This document shows positions 22,929 to 33,621 of a stretch of DNA of 64,000 nt, in pieces (the stretch's first letter is position 1; every line of letters begins with the position of its first letter). A program made the position numbers and the translations under genes. This DNA comes from Histoplasma ohiense. Lineage: Eukaryota; Ascomycota; Eurotiomycetes; Onygenales; Ajellomycetaceae. The stretch lies in NCBI GenBank assembly GCA_017607445.1, contig JAEVHH010000003.1:3782001-3846000 (forward strand), read 5' to 3'. Under the pieces are notes generated by a model. The model ran no database searches, was not told where the DNA came from, and worked only from the letters and a program-made list of their open reading frames with translations.

Positions 22929-24721
22929 GACACGGACGCTCTTCATGTCTTTGTACTAGCTACTACTATTTACCCCTCTTTACGACACCCCTTCTGAGTT
23001 GTCTTTTTATTTCTTCCCTCTTTTCTTTTTCTTTCTTTCTTTTTTTTTTCATACTTTAAATCTCTGTTTTGCCTCCCAGAAACGTGCGCCTTCTTCCGGG
23101 TGCTAGAGGTTGTAGGCTTCCATTCCTCCTGTCCACATCTTGTCCATTTTGCACAGCATATATTCTAGTTTGGAGTTTTTCTGAAGGGGATATTTCATAC
23201 TTATCACATTCCATTGCGCATATGCATTGTTTTTCTCTCGTTGTGTTATTTGAACTTACATTGCTAGACTTACCCAGTAGCATAGTGTTTGGCAGTTTAT
23301 TATTTTGCCTCCGTTATATTTTTATTATCTTGTTTTATCTCCTCTATTGCCATTTTTGCTCTGTGATTATTATTATTTCTTATTTTTTTTTATTTTATTT
23401 TATTTTTTTTTTTACTTTTTTCGCGCCCTTCATGTCAATGATTCGTTCTTCTCTCTTTCTGGCTGCATGGCGACGGTGTTTTCTTTCAATGATAGCCCTT
23501 CAGGGAACAAACAACTTTCATGTACTGGATTCTTTGAGTGAGTGTATGAGCGATTTACACGACGAGTTCTATTTATTTACAGTGCTTGTTTCCCCTGGTT
23601 TGATTTTCAATTGGTTTGTTTTCCTCTTCCTCCCCTTTGCAGCATGCATCCTTTTTTCACCCTCCTCGTGGATTTAGATGCCGTGTCTTCTAGCCGCTTC
23701 TCTTCTAGAGAGCGAGAGCGAGAGCTTGTGTTGATTACGCAGTTTCTTAAAGTACTCTTTGCCTTTGGTAGATATGATCCGATTATATATCACGGTGTCC
23801 CGCACCTTCTTTCCTCTCTTATACATCTTGATTCTCTTGTAATGTATATATCCTCACGTGTTGGGCTATTCCTTGCTGGCTGGCTGGCTATTATGGTGGG
23901 GCGTTGGCTGTGGACATTTTTAATTATTTTCTCCTTGCTTTCACAGGGAGTGAGCAAGTGTTTCTTCCTCCGATTTTGGGGCGTCGGAACGACGTAAACA
24001 ATAACAAAATGAGAAATGGCAAGGAATCTTGGTTCTATTGATTCAGTGTTGGGTTTTCGCCCCTGCTCAGATAGTTATATATATTATATTTTCATAAGAA
24101 GTGGATGATATGAATTGTTCCCAGTCAAGGAACAGGTTACGCTTAGCGATTGCTCGAAGAGGTGATAGAAGTCGCGAAATGGCAATGATCCGTTCTCCGA
24201 CAGGCGTGGATTTCCAAGGTTCCATCAGTAACTACTGTAATATGATTTTTGATTGCTCGTTGCTCGTTGCTCGTTGCTCTAGGAGGTAAGCTTCCCATAT
24301 TGGTTGGGTGGAGTCAACGGAAGTTTTGCTTAATATTTTAAGCCCGCGTCTTGTAAAGGGGGGGACAGGGAGAGATTATGTGTAACGTATTCTACCCTAT
24401 AGAAATTATTGAGTTATCAAAGCTAACAAGAAAGTAAGAGCCTCAGCAATAGCGGGATAGTAGAAATTGAAAATTGATTTGTAAAATGCTAGATTATTAG
24501 TACAATAATAAATTCATCGAAGCAAAAACCCGCCGCTTTCCATTGAAATATCGAAAAGGGAAAAAGGAGTTTTCGCCCAATCCGCTTAACTTAGATGTTT
24601 ATTCGTGTATTTTAACGATACAATTAAAGGCAGAGCGTGAGAGACTAAAAAAGATTGGTGACGTAAAACAGAATTCGTCGTTGTATATGATCAAAACAAC
24701 TAGACCCCTCTCCAGGAAAGA
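22929..24721. other. Convergent intergenic region, T-rich
   Basis: About 1.8 kb between the CHD1 stop and the stop of the zinc-finger gene. It is markedly T-rich on the plus strand (for example 23020-23050 and 23370-23415), and the long hydrophobic open frame at 23069-23677 is a product of this composition. A 7-bp tandem repeat (TGCTCGT, nearly four copies) lies at 24254-24280. I see no gene. Confidence 0.55.
24254..24280. repeat. Short tandem repeat, 7-bp unit
   Basis: Three full TGCTCGT units and a partial fourth in the CHD1 downstream spacer. Confidence 0.8.
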
Positions 24722-25954
24722 TCATATATCGAGCCTATGTGACCCAGGAGGTTCATTCGATCTCGATATTTGGGGTCCTTTGCTCGCAATCACTGACAAT
24801 GACGCTTCGTTCATTGGCAGCGCCCCGTTCGTCCCAGGAGGAATAGCAAGGTCCTCTGCTGAGATAGCGGACTTGGACACTCGAAGTTCAGCATGTATAA
24901 CGTCCTCGAAGATGAGTTCTTTATTGCTCCATGACTCCTTTCGCATTGGTTCAATTATTTCCCAGTCGTGCTTTAGCTGGGCGGCTTCTTGATCCGCCCA
25001 ATGGAGCTGGCGACGCAGGAGATGACACAGCTGATCTGGGGGAAGGGACAGCTCATGTTCGTCGAAACCTAATTCTGCGCTCAGATACGGGGTTGTTGTT
25101 TGGTCGGAATCTTTCGTTATATCGCTTTTGTCTCCATCGTTGCTAATGTTACCGTCTTTAGCTGGCTGTGTGAGTTTTAGTTTGATTCGGGGTGTTCTAG
25201 TTGCGCCCGTAGCAGTTCCACTGGCCCCTTTTGCAGTGGTATCTGTAGGGCGAAGTGTATCTGTTTCATGAACCGTTCGCATGTGCTTTGTAAGGGCATC
25301 CGAACGCGTGAAGCTACGATCGCATTCTATAATTTTGAGGGGGCTGTCAGGCACATTGAAAATTTGGCAATTCTGATCAGGCGTGTATATCCTCCAGGGT
25401 TAAAGAAAAAGGGACGCACCTGGCAGAGTGCAATAGAAAGGCTTCTCCTTGGTATGACTCCTCACGTGCGCTCGCAACGCGTATCCGCTGGCATGAGTCT
25501 GGCCTTTCCGCGCACAATCGCTCCATTCACATAGGTATTTCTTTTGTCGAGATCCGATGTGATCTTCATGTATATGTTTCACAAGCGCATCCATGTTCCC
25601 TAGATCATTCGCATCACATCCTTCCCATTGGCAAACGGTGACTTGGTCCTTCCCCTGGCCACTGTAGTCGTCTTCAACGCCGCCGCCGATAAGGGCAAGT
25701 GTCAGAGGCGAGTTTGGCAGCTCCCCGGAGCTATCGGAAGAGATCGAGGTAGAAGGGGATGCTGGGGGTATGTCTTCGTGAATTGATGAGATAGGGGTAT
25801 GGCGATCCCAAGAAAAGATCCCAGTTCGACGGCGCTTTGAAGGAGGCATTTGTGGCGTAGAGACAGGAGAGTGAGGGTGGTCGTCAAACTTCATGTCCTC
25901 TGCAAACTCCTCTGAAGCAAGAGAGGAGAGAGGGGAGCCGGGAGAGTCAGCCAT
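24722..25954 (-). CDS. GLI-type C2H2 zinc-finger protein
   Basis: Two exons (25954-25420 and 25326-24722) joined by a 93-bp intron give 379 residues. The intron splits the third finger, and the join restores CTLPECDRSFTRSDALTKH. Three adjacent C2H2 fingers lie at about residues 106-205: a GLI-like first finger (CQWEGCD with H-x4-H spacing), a second with a long Cys-His loop (CEWSDC...HVRSH) and a classical third. The N-terminus is Ser/Pro-rich with a basic KRRR stretch, and the C-terminal half contains a helical QLCHLLRRQLHWADQEAAQLKHDWE segment. The fingers imply DNA binding in the nucleus. Similar fungal proteins are annotated as Gli3-like, and the layout also recalls the INO80 subunit Iec1 of fission yeast; I cannot decide between a site-specific factor and a remodeller subunit. 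The ATG at 25954 is the first true Met codon. Confidence 0.85.
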
Positions 25955-26637
25955 TGAGAGGGCCAAGGATGTAATGTGTTAATTCGCTTTTCAAAAGAGG
26001 TGAATGGAATTATCTAGGCACAAGCGCAACAACAACTGCAATCTGTTTCTTGGCCATTTTGGACAATGAATATCTGATGAAACTGGATGGGTCTGACATC
26101 ACGTGCAACGTGCCGAGTGATAAAAACTCAGAACAGCAACAAAAACCTTCCAACCTTCTACGACTCTCCACGTAAAAACCCTTTCATATTCCGTGATACT
26201 GGTTATTCAAGACATGCCCATTGGCATGAGTACCAGCTACTGCTTAATGGATGCAGTAGCTCTTGAGGAACTCTAATGATTTCCCTGGAACTTCATTCTG
26301 GTAAGAGATTCCATTTTTTTGTATCTTCACATACGTTTCTTAATTACCAACGGATGAATAAGAGAATTCTGCAATACCGACAATTTCCATTTTATATTGT
26401 GAAATTGACTGTTGACACAAATTCCTACACTTGATCTGAACCTCAAAATACTAATATCATGTTATATCATAATTCTAACTGAAGGGAGTAACAAGCATTG
26501 GCTAACTTCCCTGGAATATAGTATGTTCCACTGAGGCTGAATGAGAAAAATAATGCATTATCAAGCAACACATTCCTTACCTCGCCATGAAGCTTCCCAA
26601 GTTAGCGGATCCTTTCTGTTCTCCATTTTGTTTCATT
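25955..26637. other. Intergenic region
   Basis: Promoter side of the zinc-finger gene (near 25955-26200) and 3' side of the aldo-keto reductase. No further gene or repeat is seen. Confidence 0.5.
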
Positions 26638-27731
26638 TTAATAAGTCGGATATCTGTCTCCAATGATATTACTTGCTTTGATCATTTCGTCGATCTCCTT
26701 CATGTCTTCAGCAGAAAATGGAGGTAGGGTTTGCAAATTCTCTGACACCCGCTCTTTCGATTTGGCTGATGGTATCGGGATAATTGTGGGCATGTTTTTG
26801 TCATTGTTAAGGGTCCTGACCCAATTCAATGCGGCCTGAGCGGGGGTTATCTTCTTTCTTTCAGCAAATGATATAACGTCATCAACAAATTTCTGGTTGG
26901 CGGCTAGAGCGGCCTCTTGAAATCTCGGTAGGTAATTACGGATGTCGCCCTGGGGAATGTCGGAGGGCTTGGCGATCCTGCCCGTCAGTGCCCCCCTGCC
27001 CAGCGGAGAGTAGGCCACAATGGGTATTCCAAGCTCTGCACAGGTCGTCGCCACTCCGTTCTCAAGGATATCGGGACTCCACAGCGATAGTTCAACCTCG
27101 ACCGCTGCAATTGGATGGACCTTGTGCCTGTGATACTTGAAGTTAGATGCATTTCCCCGGCCTGCTGGATGTCGATACTTACGCCCGTCGTATGGTTTCT
27201 GCGTCCACCTCGCTCAGGCCGATACCTTTGAGCTTTCCTTCTTTCACCATCTTTGAGAGGTGGCCGATGGTTTCTTCTACTGGGTACTTTGGGTCCAATC
27301 GAGAGATATGAAACAGGTCAAGCTCTTTTACACCATTTAGGACCCTCAAACACTCATCCACACTTGTTCGGAGATTTTCCTCAGACCCGTCTGGAGCGAG
27401 TTCTCCTCGTGCCATACCTCCTTGGATGCTAAGGACAACTTTGTCAGCTGCCTCTGGGTGTTGGGTGAAAAATTTATGGATGATGTGAAGAGAGTTGTGT
27501 TCCGGGGTGCCGTATATTTCGCCGCCGTTCCAGAGGTTGGCCCCAAGGGATAATGCTGCATTCATTGCCTCAGTGTATTGGGGCTCCGGAGTTGGTTGTG
27601 CACACCATGTGAATCCTATTTCCGTCGCCAATGGTTGAGCGAATGCCTCATAGCTCTAAGAGTGGGACTGGCGACTCACCCATGAGGCCATAGCCAGTTG
27701 GGCCAACCTCTTTTCCGACAATGGTAGGCAT
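26638..27731 (-). CDS. Aldo-keto reductase, pyridoxal-reductase-like (AKR8 type)
   Basis: Three exons (27731-27680, 27615-27183, 27127-26638) give 324 residues, the usual length. The join LMG|FTWCAQPTP restores the conserved first strand. The (beta/alpha)8 family blocks are present: NLWNGGEIYGTPEHNSL with the catalytic Tyr, DLFHISRLDPKYPVEETIG, IGLSEVDAETIRRA, AYSPLGRGALTG and the NADPH-site IPIPSAKS. The closest relatives are fungal pyridoxine 4-dehydrogenase/pyridoxal reductase proteins, which act on vitamin B6 vitamers with NADPH. One oddity: where relatives read VLSVKGG, with the catalytic Lys, this protein has SIQGG, that is Gln82 (codon 27424-27422). The enzyme may therefore be altered or weak. 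The substrate is inferred only from the family. Confidence 0.88.
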
Positions 27732-29264
27732 TTTATAGAGCGTTGTGGAAAGGAAATTGAAAAATTGAAAAAATTGAATTGGTTTGTTGGGATGTTATCA
27801 AGATAGCTTTTGAGATCAAATTTGACTTTCCGAATGATGAATTATATACTTGGATCAGCTTCAGCTTTCTTGACTTTTTGGAATGGCGTGCACGTGGATT
27901 TGCTCATCTTGCCAGTTCATCGTAGAGGCGAAGGAACAAGCACTGGGGGCTGGAAGAATAGTTAGACAACACCGATACATCCATCGAATACGCTCCTCAT
28001 GATAAAAGAATATCTCTCCGGGTGATGCTATACCGCTTACAGAGCACAGCTATCGGGTAGAACATCAGAACAGGTTTGTAAACGCTTTCATTCAGCAGCG
28101 GAGAGTATCTCCAAGGTATTTTACTCTTCTCTACGCTGTAATTACACCGAACAGACATCAATACAAAAGTACTCTTTGAGCTGATTTCACCTGATTGAAT
28201 TAGTAATGTGCAAGCATATTCCACCATTCCTTAAACTTTATGGTATAGTTCAATTGGAAATATCCGAAGCGGGATTATTCTCCAATTGCAAAAACTCTCC
28301 GATACACGAACCTCACTCAGTTGGCACAAACAAAGCTAAAAATATCTGAGGCGGGAGTTTGAACCGGAACTCGCTTGGCTCAACTGTCCATACAGGGTTG
28401 GAGCCGGCCAAGGTGGGAATAGTCCTAGGAGAAGAACTTTTCGAATGTCCGGAAAAAGATGTCGGATGCAACGTTGTTGTATTGTTGTCCGACGGTCCGA
28501 AGAGAGAACTGAGGGGTCTGGTGGCATCAAGACTAGGGTTCCCTGCAACAGAGTCGATAACGGGCACCTGGTTCTGCTTCCCAGCGAGCACACAAAGCAA
28601 TGTGAGATTATGCTGGTATAACGGCTCATCTACGGAATAGTCAACACTGATCTCTGAAATAGGAGTAAATATACAGAGGAACAAAGCCTGTGGAGTGCTC
28701 TTTACTCCTCCTGTTTTTCTTTTTTCCTTTTTTTCTTCCCAGAAAGAAGGAAAGAAAAAACTGATCGATTCCTTGCCCAAAAGGATATCCGCAAGGATTA
28801 GATGATAACTTGTTAATTCCGAAATATTCGTCTACCAAAATCAATGGATGTCCTTCACCTTCAGGGTCAATCAGTAGCTATGTACAGGGCTCCCTAGATA
28901 AGTTATAACAATGTATGCAAGTTCTTGAGCAATACTCCGTAGTGGAAGGAATGAATATTTAGAAGGGTTCTCCGAATGATAAAACAGGCATCTCATATTC
29001 AACCTTAGTATTTATCTAATTTCTAGACATATTTGCAGCTCATAAGCTCTTCGATAAATATTTCCCTGTGAGTGGGAGTAGAAATCTTACTGAAGATAAC
29101 GTTAAGCTTCACAACATCAATGTCAATTACAAACACATCAGGAACTGCAACTCTATTTCACTCTTCTTGAAATCGCCATCTGATTGCGTACAAACTCCTA
29201 TATATATGCATTCGCAATATACATGAATTACCTGGACCTGATAAATAGATGCTCTATATATGCT
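27732..29264. other. Intergenic region, no confident gene
   Basis: About 1.5 kb between the reductase start and the GNAT-like stop. A minus-strand open frame of 155 codons (28313-28780) and overlapping frames exist, but none has a recognisable domain, and the upstream part is low-complexity (Lys/Phe-rich). It may be decayed coding sequence or chance. Confidence 0.45.
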
Positions 29265-30056
29265 TTAATCCAATCCACATGATGAACTAGAAATCGCCCG
29301 AGGTAGAATACACTTCTTCATCCAAGCAAACTCGAAATCTCTGTATGCCCCCCAGAACCCCTTGGGAAATGTCTTTGTGCGAACAGTTTTATACCCTCTC
29401 CTCTCCCAATACGACCCATTTATTGCCTTTGTTGCCTTTACCCAGAATGTCAACGGTTGTTGTCGCCCTTGTGCGATTGCACCCTTAGCATCTTCTTTTT
29501 CGGCCTGTTCCAGCCGCTCCATCAAATCTTGTTCCAGGAACGACACACATCGAATAGCGAAACCGAGTTTGCTTAGTTGGGGATCTTGGCGGACAACCAC
29601 GACTGCGAGTTCCCAGTCCGTTATGGATCTGATATCGATCTCAGAGTCCTCAGTTTTGACTCGCTGGGCGGCAAGTGTCGCCTGCTGATCGTGTAGTTCG
29701 CTTGTCGTCCCATTTGTCCCATTGGGAGAGGAAACTTCTTGGTCATCTCCGTTCTTCAGTGGTGGCGTCGATACTGGATCTCCTTCGTGATACGCCTTTA
29801 TCATGCTACAAGCAACTATCCTCGGGTCCTTATCTGGCTGTGATTGTGTGATGATGCAACATCTTCCCACGGCGTCTAAGCTGTCGACTAATTCTGCTAC
29901 ATTTTCAAATCTTCCCCTTTGGTCCGTTGCGAACAATTCGTGATGGCGAATGTGGAATCCCTCGTTCACCATGGACATGAGTGCCTCGAGATTCGGGTAC
30001 GCAGCTAGTTGCTTCACATCAAGAAGCGTGGAATGGAATTCAGAAGAGAGTTCCAT
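29265..30056 (-). CDS. GNAT-like acetyltransferase family protein
   Basis: A single exon of 263 residues begins at an ATG (30056). The N-terminal half shows the opening strand-helix of a GNAT fold (LEALMSMVNEGFHIRHHELF) and a core strand with DPRIVACSMIKAY. After a low-complexity insertion rich in Asn, Gly and Thr (about residues 100-135) come WELAVVVVRQDPQLSKLGFA, an acetyl-CoA-site-like region, and a C-terminal INGSYWERRGYKTVRTKTFPKGFWG block typical of a substrate-binding strand pair. It looks like a fungal-specific branch of the family. The insert and the lack of a clean Q/RxxGxG/A loop make the substrate unpredictable. No signal peptide or membrane segment is visible. Confidence 0.75.
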   Translation of the reverse strand: MELSSEFHSTLLDVKQLAAYPNLEALMSMVNEGFHIRHHELFATDQRGRFENVAELVDSLDAVGRCCIITQSQPDKDPRIVACSMIKAYHEGDPVSTPPLKNGDDQEVSSPNGTNGTTSELHDQQATLAAQRVKTEDSEIDIRSITDWELAVVVVRQDPQLSKLGFAIRCVSFLEQDLMERLEQAEKEDAKGAIAQGRQQPLTFWVKATKAINGSYWERRGYKTVRTKTFPKGFWGAYRDFEFAWMKKCILPRAISSSSCGLD

Positions 30057-30500
30057 TGTGGAAGATAAATAACTCGTGGAGTCCTGTTTTTGTTCGGGTC
30101 AATGAGGTTCTTCTAAGGTGAAAACTGGTGTTGGAGATGGGAAAAGGGATTTTGATCGTCTCAAGTGAGGAACGAACAAGGAGGCTATTTGGATGCCATA
30201 TCCGGCCTTAGCCGGGTTAATGTTTCATCAAAGTATTGTTAGCTTCTCAAGGATTGTAGAAACCGCCTTACTCACCAGCTCCTTATGCCTCTCACACTAC
30301 TCGATATCTTCTGCTGCTTGATTGCGCATATAAAACAAACAAATATCAACTACCACTGTTGAATGCCACATTCCCTACTAATCTACCCGCTGCACTGACT
30401 TAGTGCAAAGAAACCTGGCTGATTCACAGAGAATCGATTGTCCTCTACTCCACCAGTCAAATCATTCATTTTGGCCATAGAGAATCTTCTTGTGTTGAAG
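30057..30500. other. Intergenic region
   Basis: Promoter side of the GNAT-like gene and upstream side of the APH-family pseudogene. No gene is seen. Confidence 0.5.
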
Positions 30501-31622
30501 GTGCTTATCATCCAATAAGGATATTGAGTTACCGAAGGTTGGCGCTTTGAAGATTGCCGCAAAGGTTGCTGAAGGACTGAGCGGGGTTGACACATCAATC
30601 ATTCACCTTGAAATACCTGGCCAGTGGTGCACACAATCAAGTATGGCTGTTGATATACCTCCTGGTAAAGTCAGCCCAGCTTCGCTCCTTCAACACAGAG
30701 TGGTGACTTACATGTTAATACGGAAAACTGCTGCAGACATCAACCACACAAGTGAGCAAATCAAAAAAGGTGTACTGCGTATTCCAAAGGAGTCGGCCCA
30801 GTCTCTTCACCTGTATCAACTTCGTCACAAGGTTGACTGCCTCCAATTCCTTTGCAAAAACCTACCTGATATTCCTGCACCAAGAGTTCTTCACTGGGAT
30901 GATCAACCTGGGTATGCTTTTATTGCACAGGAATTTATTGATGAAGAGCGCCTAAGCATTGCCTTGCCTTGGCTCTCTGAAGATCAAAAGGCAACAATTT
31001 ACTTGGAGCATTGCCTACATTATTGCCAAGCTCGGAAAATGCAATTTGATTTTATTGGATTCTCACACCGACGATTGAGGCTGGCAAATTATTTAATGGT
31101 AGGGGTCTTTCTTAACGGAGCAATTGTTAATTGTTTACATAGGCTAAATTCCACTCTCATGATTGTTATAATATTGGACCATACTCCAATAGCAAGGATT
31201 ATATCCTATCTTGCTATGATCGCGAGATATTATTACAGCCATGCAGACAATAATGATATTTTAATGGATCTGTTTGGCAAGGTCACTGTTTCCCAATTGA
31301 TTGAGTCCTTGAAACTTGAGAAAGAGAATATTTCAAACAATGTCCAACTCTTCCAAACTCTTGATGCTGAGCCCTGGGTCCTAGTACACGAAGATTTCCA
31401 TGCTGGCAACGTGCTTGTTCGTGATGTTTGTCTAGTGGGGATTGTGGACTGGGAGTTCTCTGGTGTCTATCTGTCTATCCTCTTAGCGAGCTTCTAGGTG
31501 CAATTCAGATGATCCAGGTCTCCCCACCTGGCCGGAGTGAAGGGGCGGAAGAGGAAGAGGAAGAGTGGGACAGGCAAGACCATCAAGATCTAGAAAAATT
31601 TTCAGCAAAGAAGATGGACTAA
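30499..31622 (+). pseudogene. Aminoglycoside-phosphotransferase (APH) family gene, frameshifted remnant
   Basis: The frame is open from just after a stop at 30496-30498 to a stop at 31495-31497; the first ATG is 30643. The product has an APH-like N-lobe (PAPRVLHWDDQPGYAFIAQEFI) and an intact catalytic loop, VHEDFHAGNVLV, matching HxDxxxxN, followed by the Mg-binding Asp in GIVDWEFSG. Directly after it, GTCTATCT (31465-31472) is followed by GTCTATCC (31473-31480), an 8-bp near-perfect tandem duplication. It shifts the frame to an early stop, while the next part of the family (YPLSELLG) continues in another frame up to 31622. The N-lobe also lacks a convincing start and glycine-rich region. Such kinase-like genes form large, fast-evolving families in fungi. 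Most likely a pseudogene; an intron model that skips the duplication cannot be fully excluded. Confidence 0.72.
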
Positions 31623-31990
31623 AGTAAATATAAAGACTCTCTTGGGAGGCAGCTGGCCATCTTTTCAGGAGAACATCCCATGGACGCGAGCCACTCTGTT
31701 TTGCATTAACTCCCTGCTATTGCGTTCCTTTTTTGCTAAGCTCTTCTTATCTGTTTGTTCTGGTACATATCACTAGCTGGACCGTTCAGGAATCGCTGTC
31801 TTTTTTGCCATATTCAATCACGCTTTAGTGAGAGGTTGTGAAAGGGATACAAAAATATGAAAAAAATATACCCCATCTCAAGAATTGATCCTTTTGTGTA
31901 GTGGTAAAACCCCTGCAAAATCATGTTTTGCATTAAAATATTTTCAAATATCAGTTACTTTTCACAACTTCTCGCTTTTCAGGTCTATTC
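31623..31990. other. Intergenic region
   Basis: About 370 bp between the pseudogene and the stop of the TIM-barrel gene. No gene is seen. Confidence 0.5.
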
Positions 31991-32968
31991 CTAATGTTGG
32001 TTTATTTTCAATTTCTTGAACGCCTCTGCATTTTGCCTGATCGCAATTTCAACGGGTAAACGTTCCATGCTACTTGCGCCGTAGAAACCGTGAACACCAT
32101 TGGTGCGCGTCAGGACATATTCGGTGTCTTTGGGTTCAGCAATAGGCCCACCATGGCAGAGCACAATAACGTCCGGGTTGACTATGACAGCAGCATCTCG
32201 AATCTTCTGGATGATATTCACGGATTCATCTAAGGATAACGCGGTGGCCGCCCCGATAGCTCCGGAAGTGGTCAACCCGACATGGCAGACAATAATATCG
32301 GCGCCCGCTCGTGCCATCTTTTCTGCATCCTCTGGGGTGAATACGTACGGAGTGGTAACCAAATCGAGCTCATGTGCAATTTTGATCATTTCAACTTCCT
32401 TGTCATAGCCCATCCCGGTTTCCTCAAGATTTTGACGGAATTTGCCATCGATAAGCCCAACTGTTGGGAAATTTTGAACCCCACAGAATCCGATCTCTTT
32501 AAGCTGGGCAAGGAAATGAGGGATGGACCTAAATGGGTCTGTACCGCACACTCCAGCTAGCACGGGGGTATTTTCCACAACAGGGAGGACTTCACTTGCC
32601 TGGATCCATTATCAACTTGCCGATTCAAATTGAAATTGCCATTTTGTATACTACAGTATATGTTCCATTACAACTCACCATTTCGACAACAATCTGATTT
32701 GCATCTCCGTATGGCATCATTCCAGCCAATGAGCCACGACCAGCCATACGAAAGCGGCCAGAATTGTACACGACAATAATATCACAACCCCCCTTCTCGA
32801 CGCTTTTTGCGGAAAGGCCAATACCTGAAAGTTCATTAGATGTGTGTTTAATAGTAGAGAGACATAGGGATCGCACTCACCAGCTCCGGCGCCAACAATT
32901 ATTTCATTTTTAGAAATTGTATCCCTTAGTTTTTGAAGGACCTCGGCTCTTGTTGTTGGGCGAGGCAT
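31991..32968 (-). CDS. TIM-barrel protein of the PEP-hydrolase-like / Tm-1 C-terminal family
   Basis: Three exons (32968-32881, 32824-32679, 32599-31991) give 280 residues. Joins restore GAGAGIGLSAKSVEKGG and QIVVEMASEVLPVVENTPV. Family hallmarks are MPRPTTRAEVLQKLR at the start, DIIVVYNSGRFRMAGRGSLAG, VLAGVCGTDPFR, a GFCGVQNFPTVGLIDG segment, and the C-terminal HGGPIAEPKDTEYVLTRT followed by GFYGASSMERLP. This single-domain barrel matches the C-terminal half of the plant antiviral protein Tm-1. The reaction is unknown, despite the family label. The neighbour at 33622 encodes the other half of Tm-1, transcribed divergently, so the two products probably work together. The frame stays open upstream to 33106 but without a Met codon, so 32968 is chosen. 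Confidence 0.9.
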
Positions 32969-33621
32969 AGTTAGCGATGACAAGGACCGTTGTGCAGCGT
33001 CAGGTGGGGATTCTGTTAAATGGCGACACAAACAAATACCGCCGGTAAGCCTTCTATTCAAGCCAATAGACACAGTGGTGGAAACTCGGTTGATTAGATC
33101 TTCCACGGAGACTACAGCAGATAATTGTAAGTGTCAGGTATAATCAAGTGGACATTATGCCTGGCAAATTCCGTTGCAAATTATTAAGCAACGGCTCCCC
33201 TCAACCCCACGTCACCCTACATGATGTAAATGTCAAGTCAGTCCACAGGTAGAAATTTTCAAAAATCTTTCAGGAGCACAACTTCTGTCCGTAAGGCCGA
33301 TTTACTTGCGATAATACCTGCCATATAATACGGTGCACGTCAAGCAGCGTGTAGCTGTTTTACTCCGCCGACAAGTACTCATGACAAGTTTAGGGTGGTT
33401 CATCCTATACACATCTATAGCCAACAAATGAGGTGCAACTTTCACTGACTTTGAATTTAGATTTAACGAGATACCAGCCCTTGCTGATTGAATTCCAAGC
33501 TAAGATTCCCGGAATTCTTCCTCTTCATATTTAAAGCCCCTCACCACTCCCGCACATTTCGCGTACACTCGCATCTTGAGGCGCACTAGCCTATCTCGTA
33601 TCAAAGTGGAAATTCGTGGAG
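32969..33621. promoter_or_regulatory. Divergent promoter between the two Tm-1-like genes
   Basis: A 653-bp space between two divergent ATGs of functionally linked families, suggesting shared control. A TATTTAAA motif lies near 33530, about 90 bp upstream of the UPF0261 ATG. Confidence 0.5.

Noticed and set aside
23069..23677. Hydrophobic 202-codon open frame downstream of CHD1
   Set aside because: The region is T-rich, which yields Phe/Leu/Ser-rich readings in several frames. There is no family match, no splice logic, and it lies in a convergent 3' spacer.
28313..28780. 155-codon minus-strand frame between the reductase and GNAT-like genes
   Set aside because: No recognised domain, a low-complexity beginning, and a competing plus-strand frame. 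Could be decayed sequence, but not supportable as a gene.
32969..33106. 46-codon open extension upstream of the TIM-barrel gene, possibly a mitochondrial presequence
   Set aside because: It has no Met codon, and the family begins at MPRPTT; it is most likely leader sequence open by chance.
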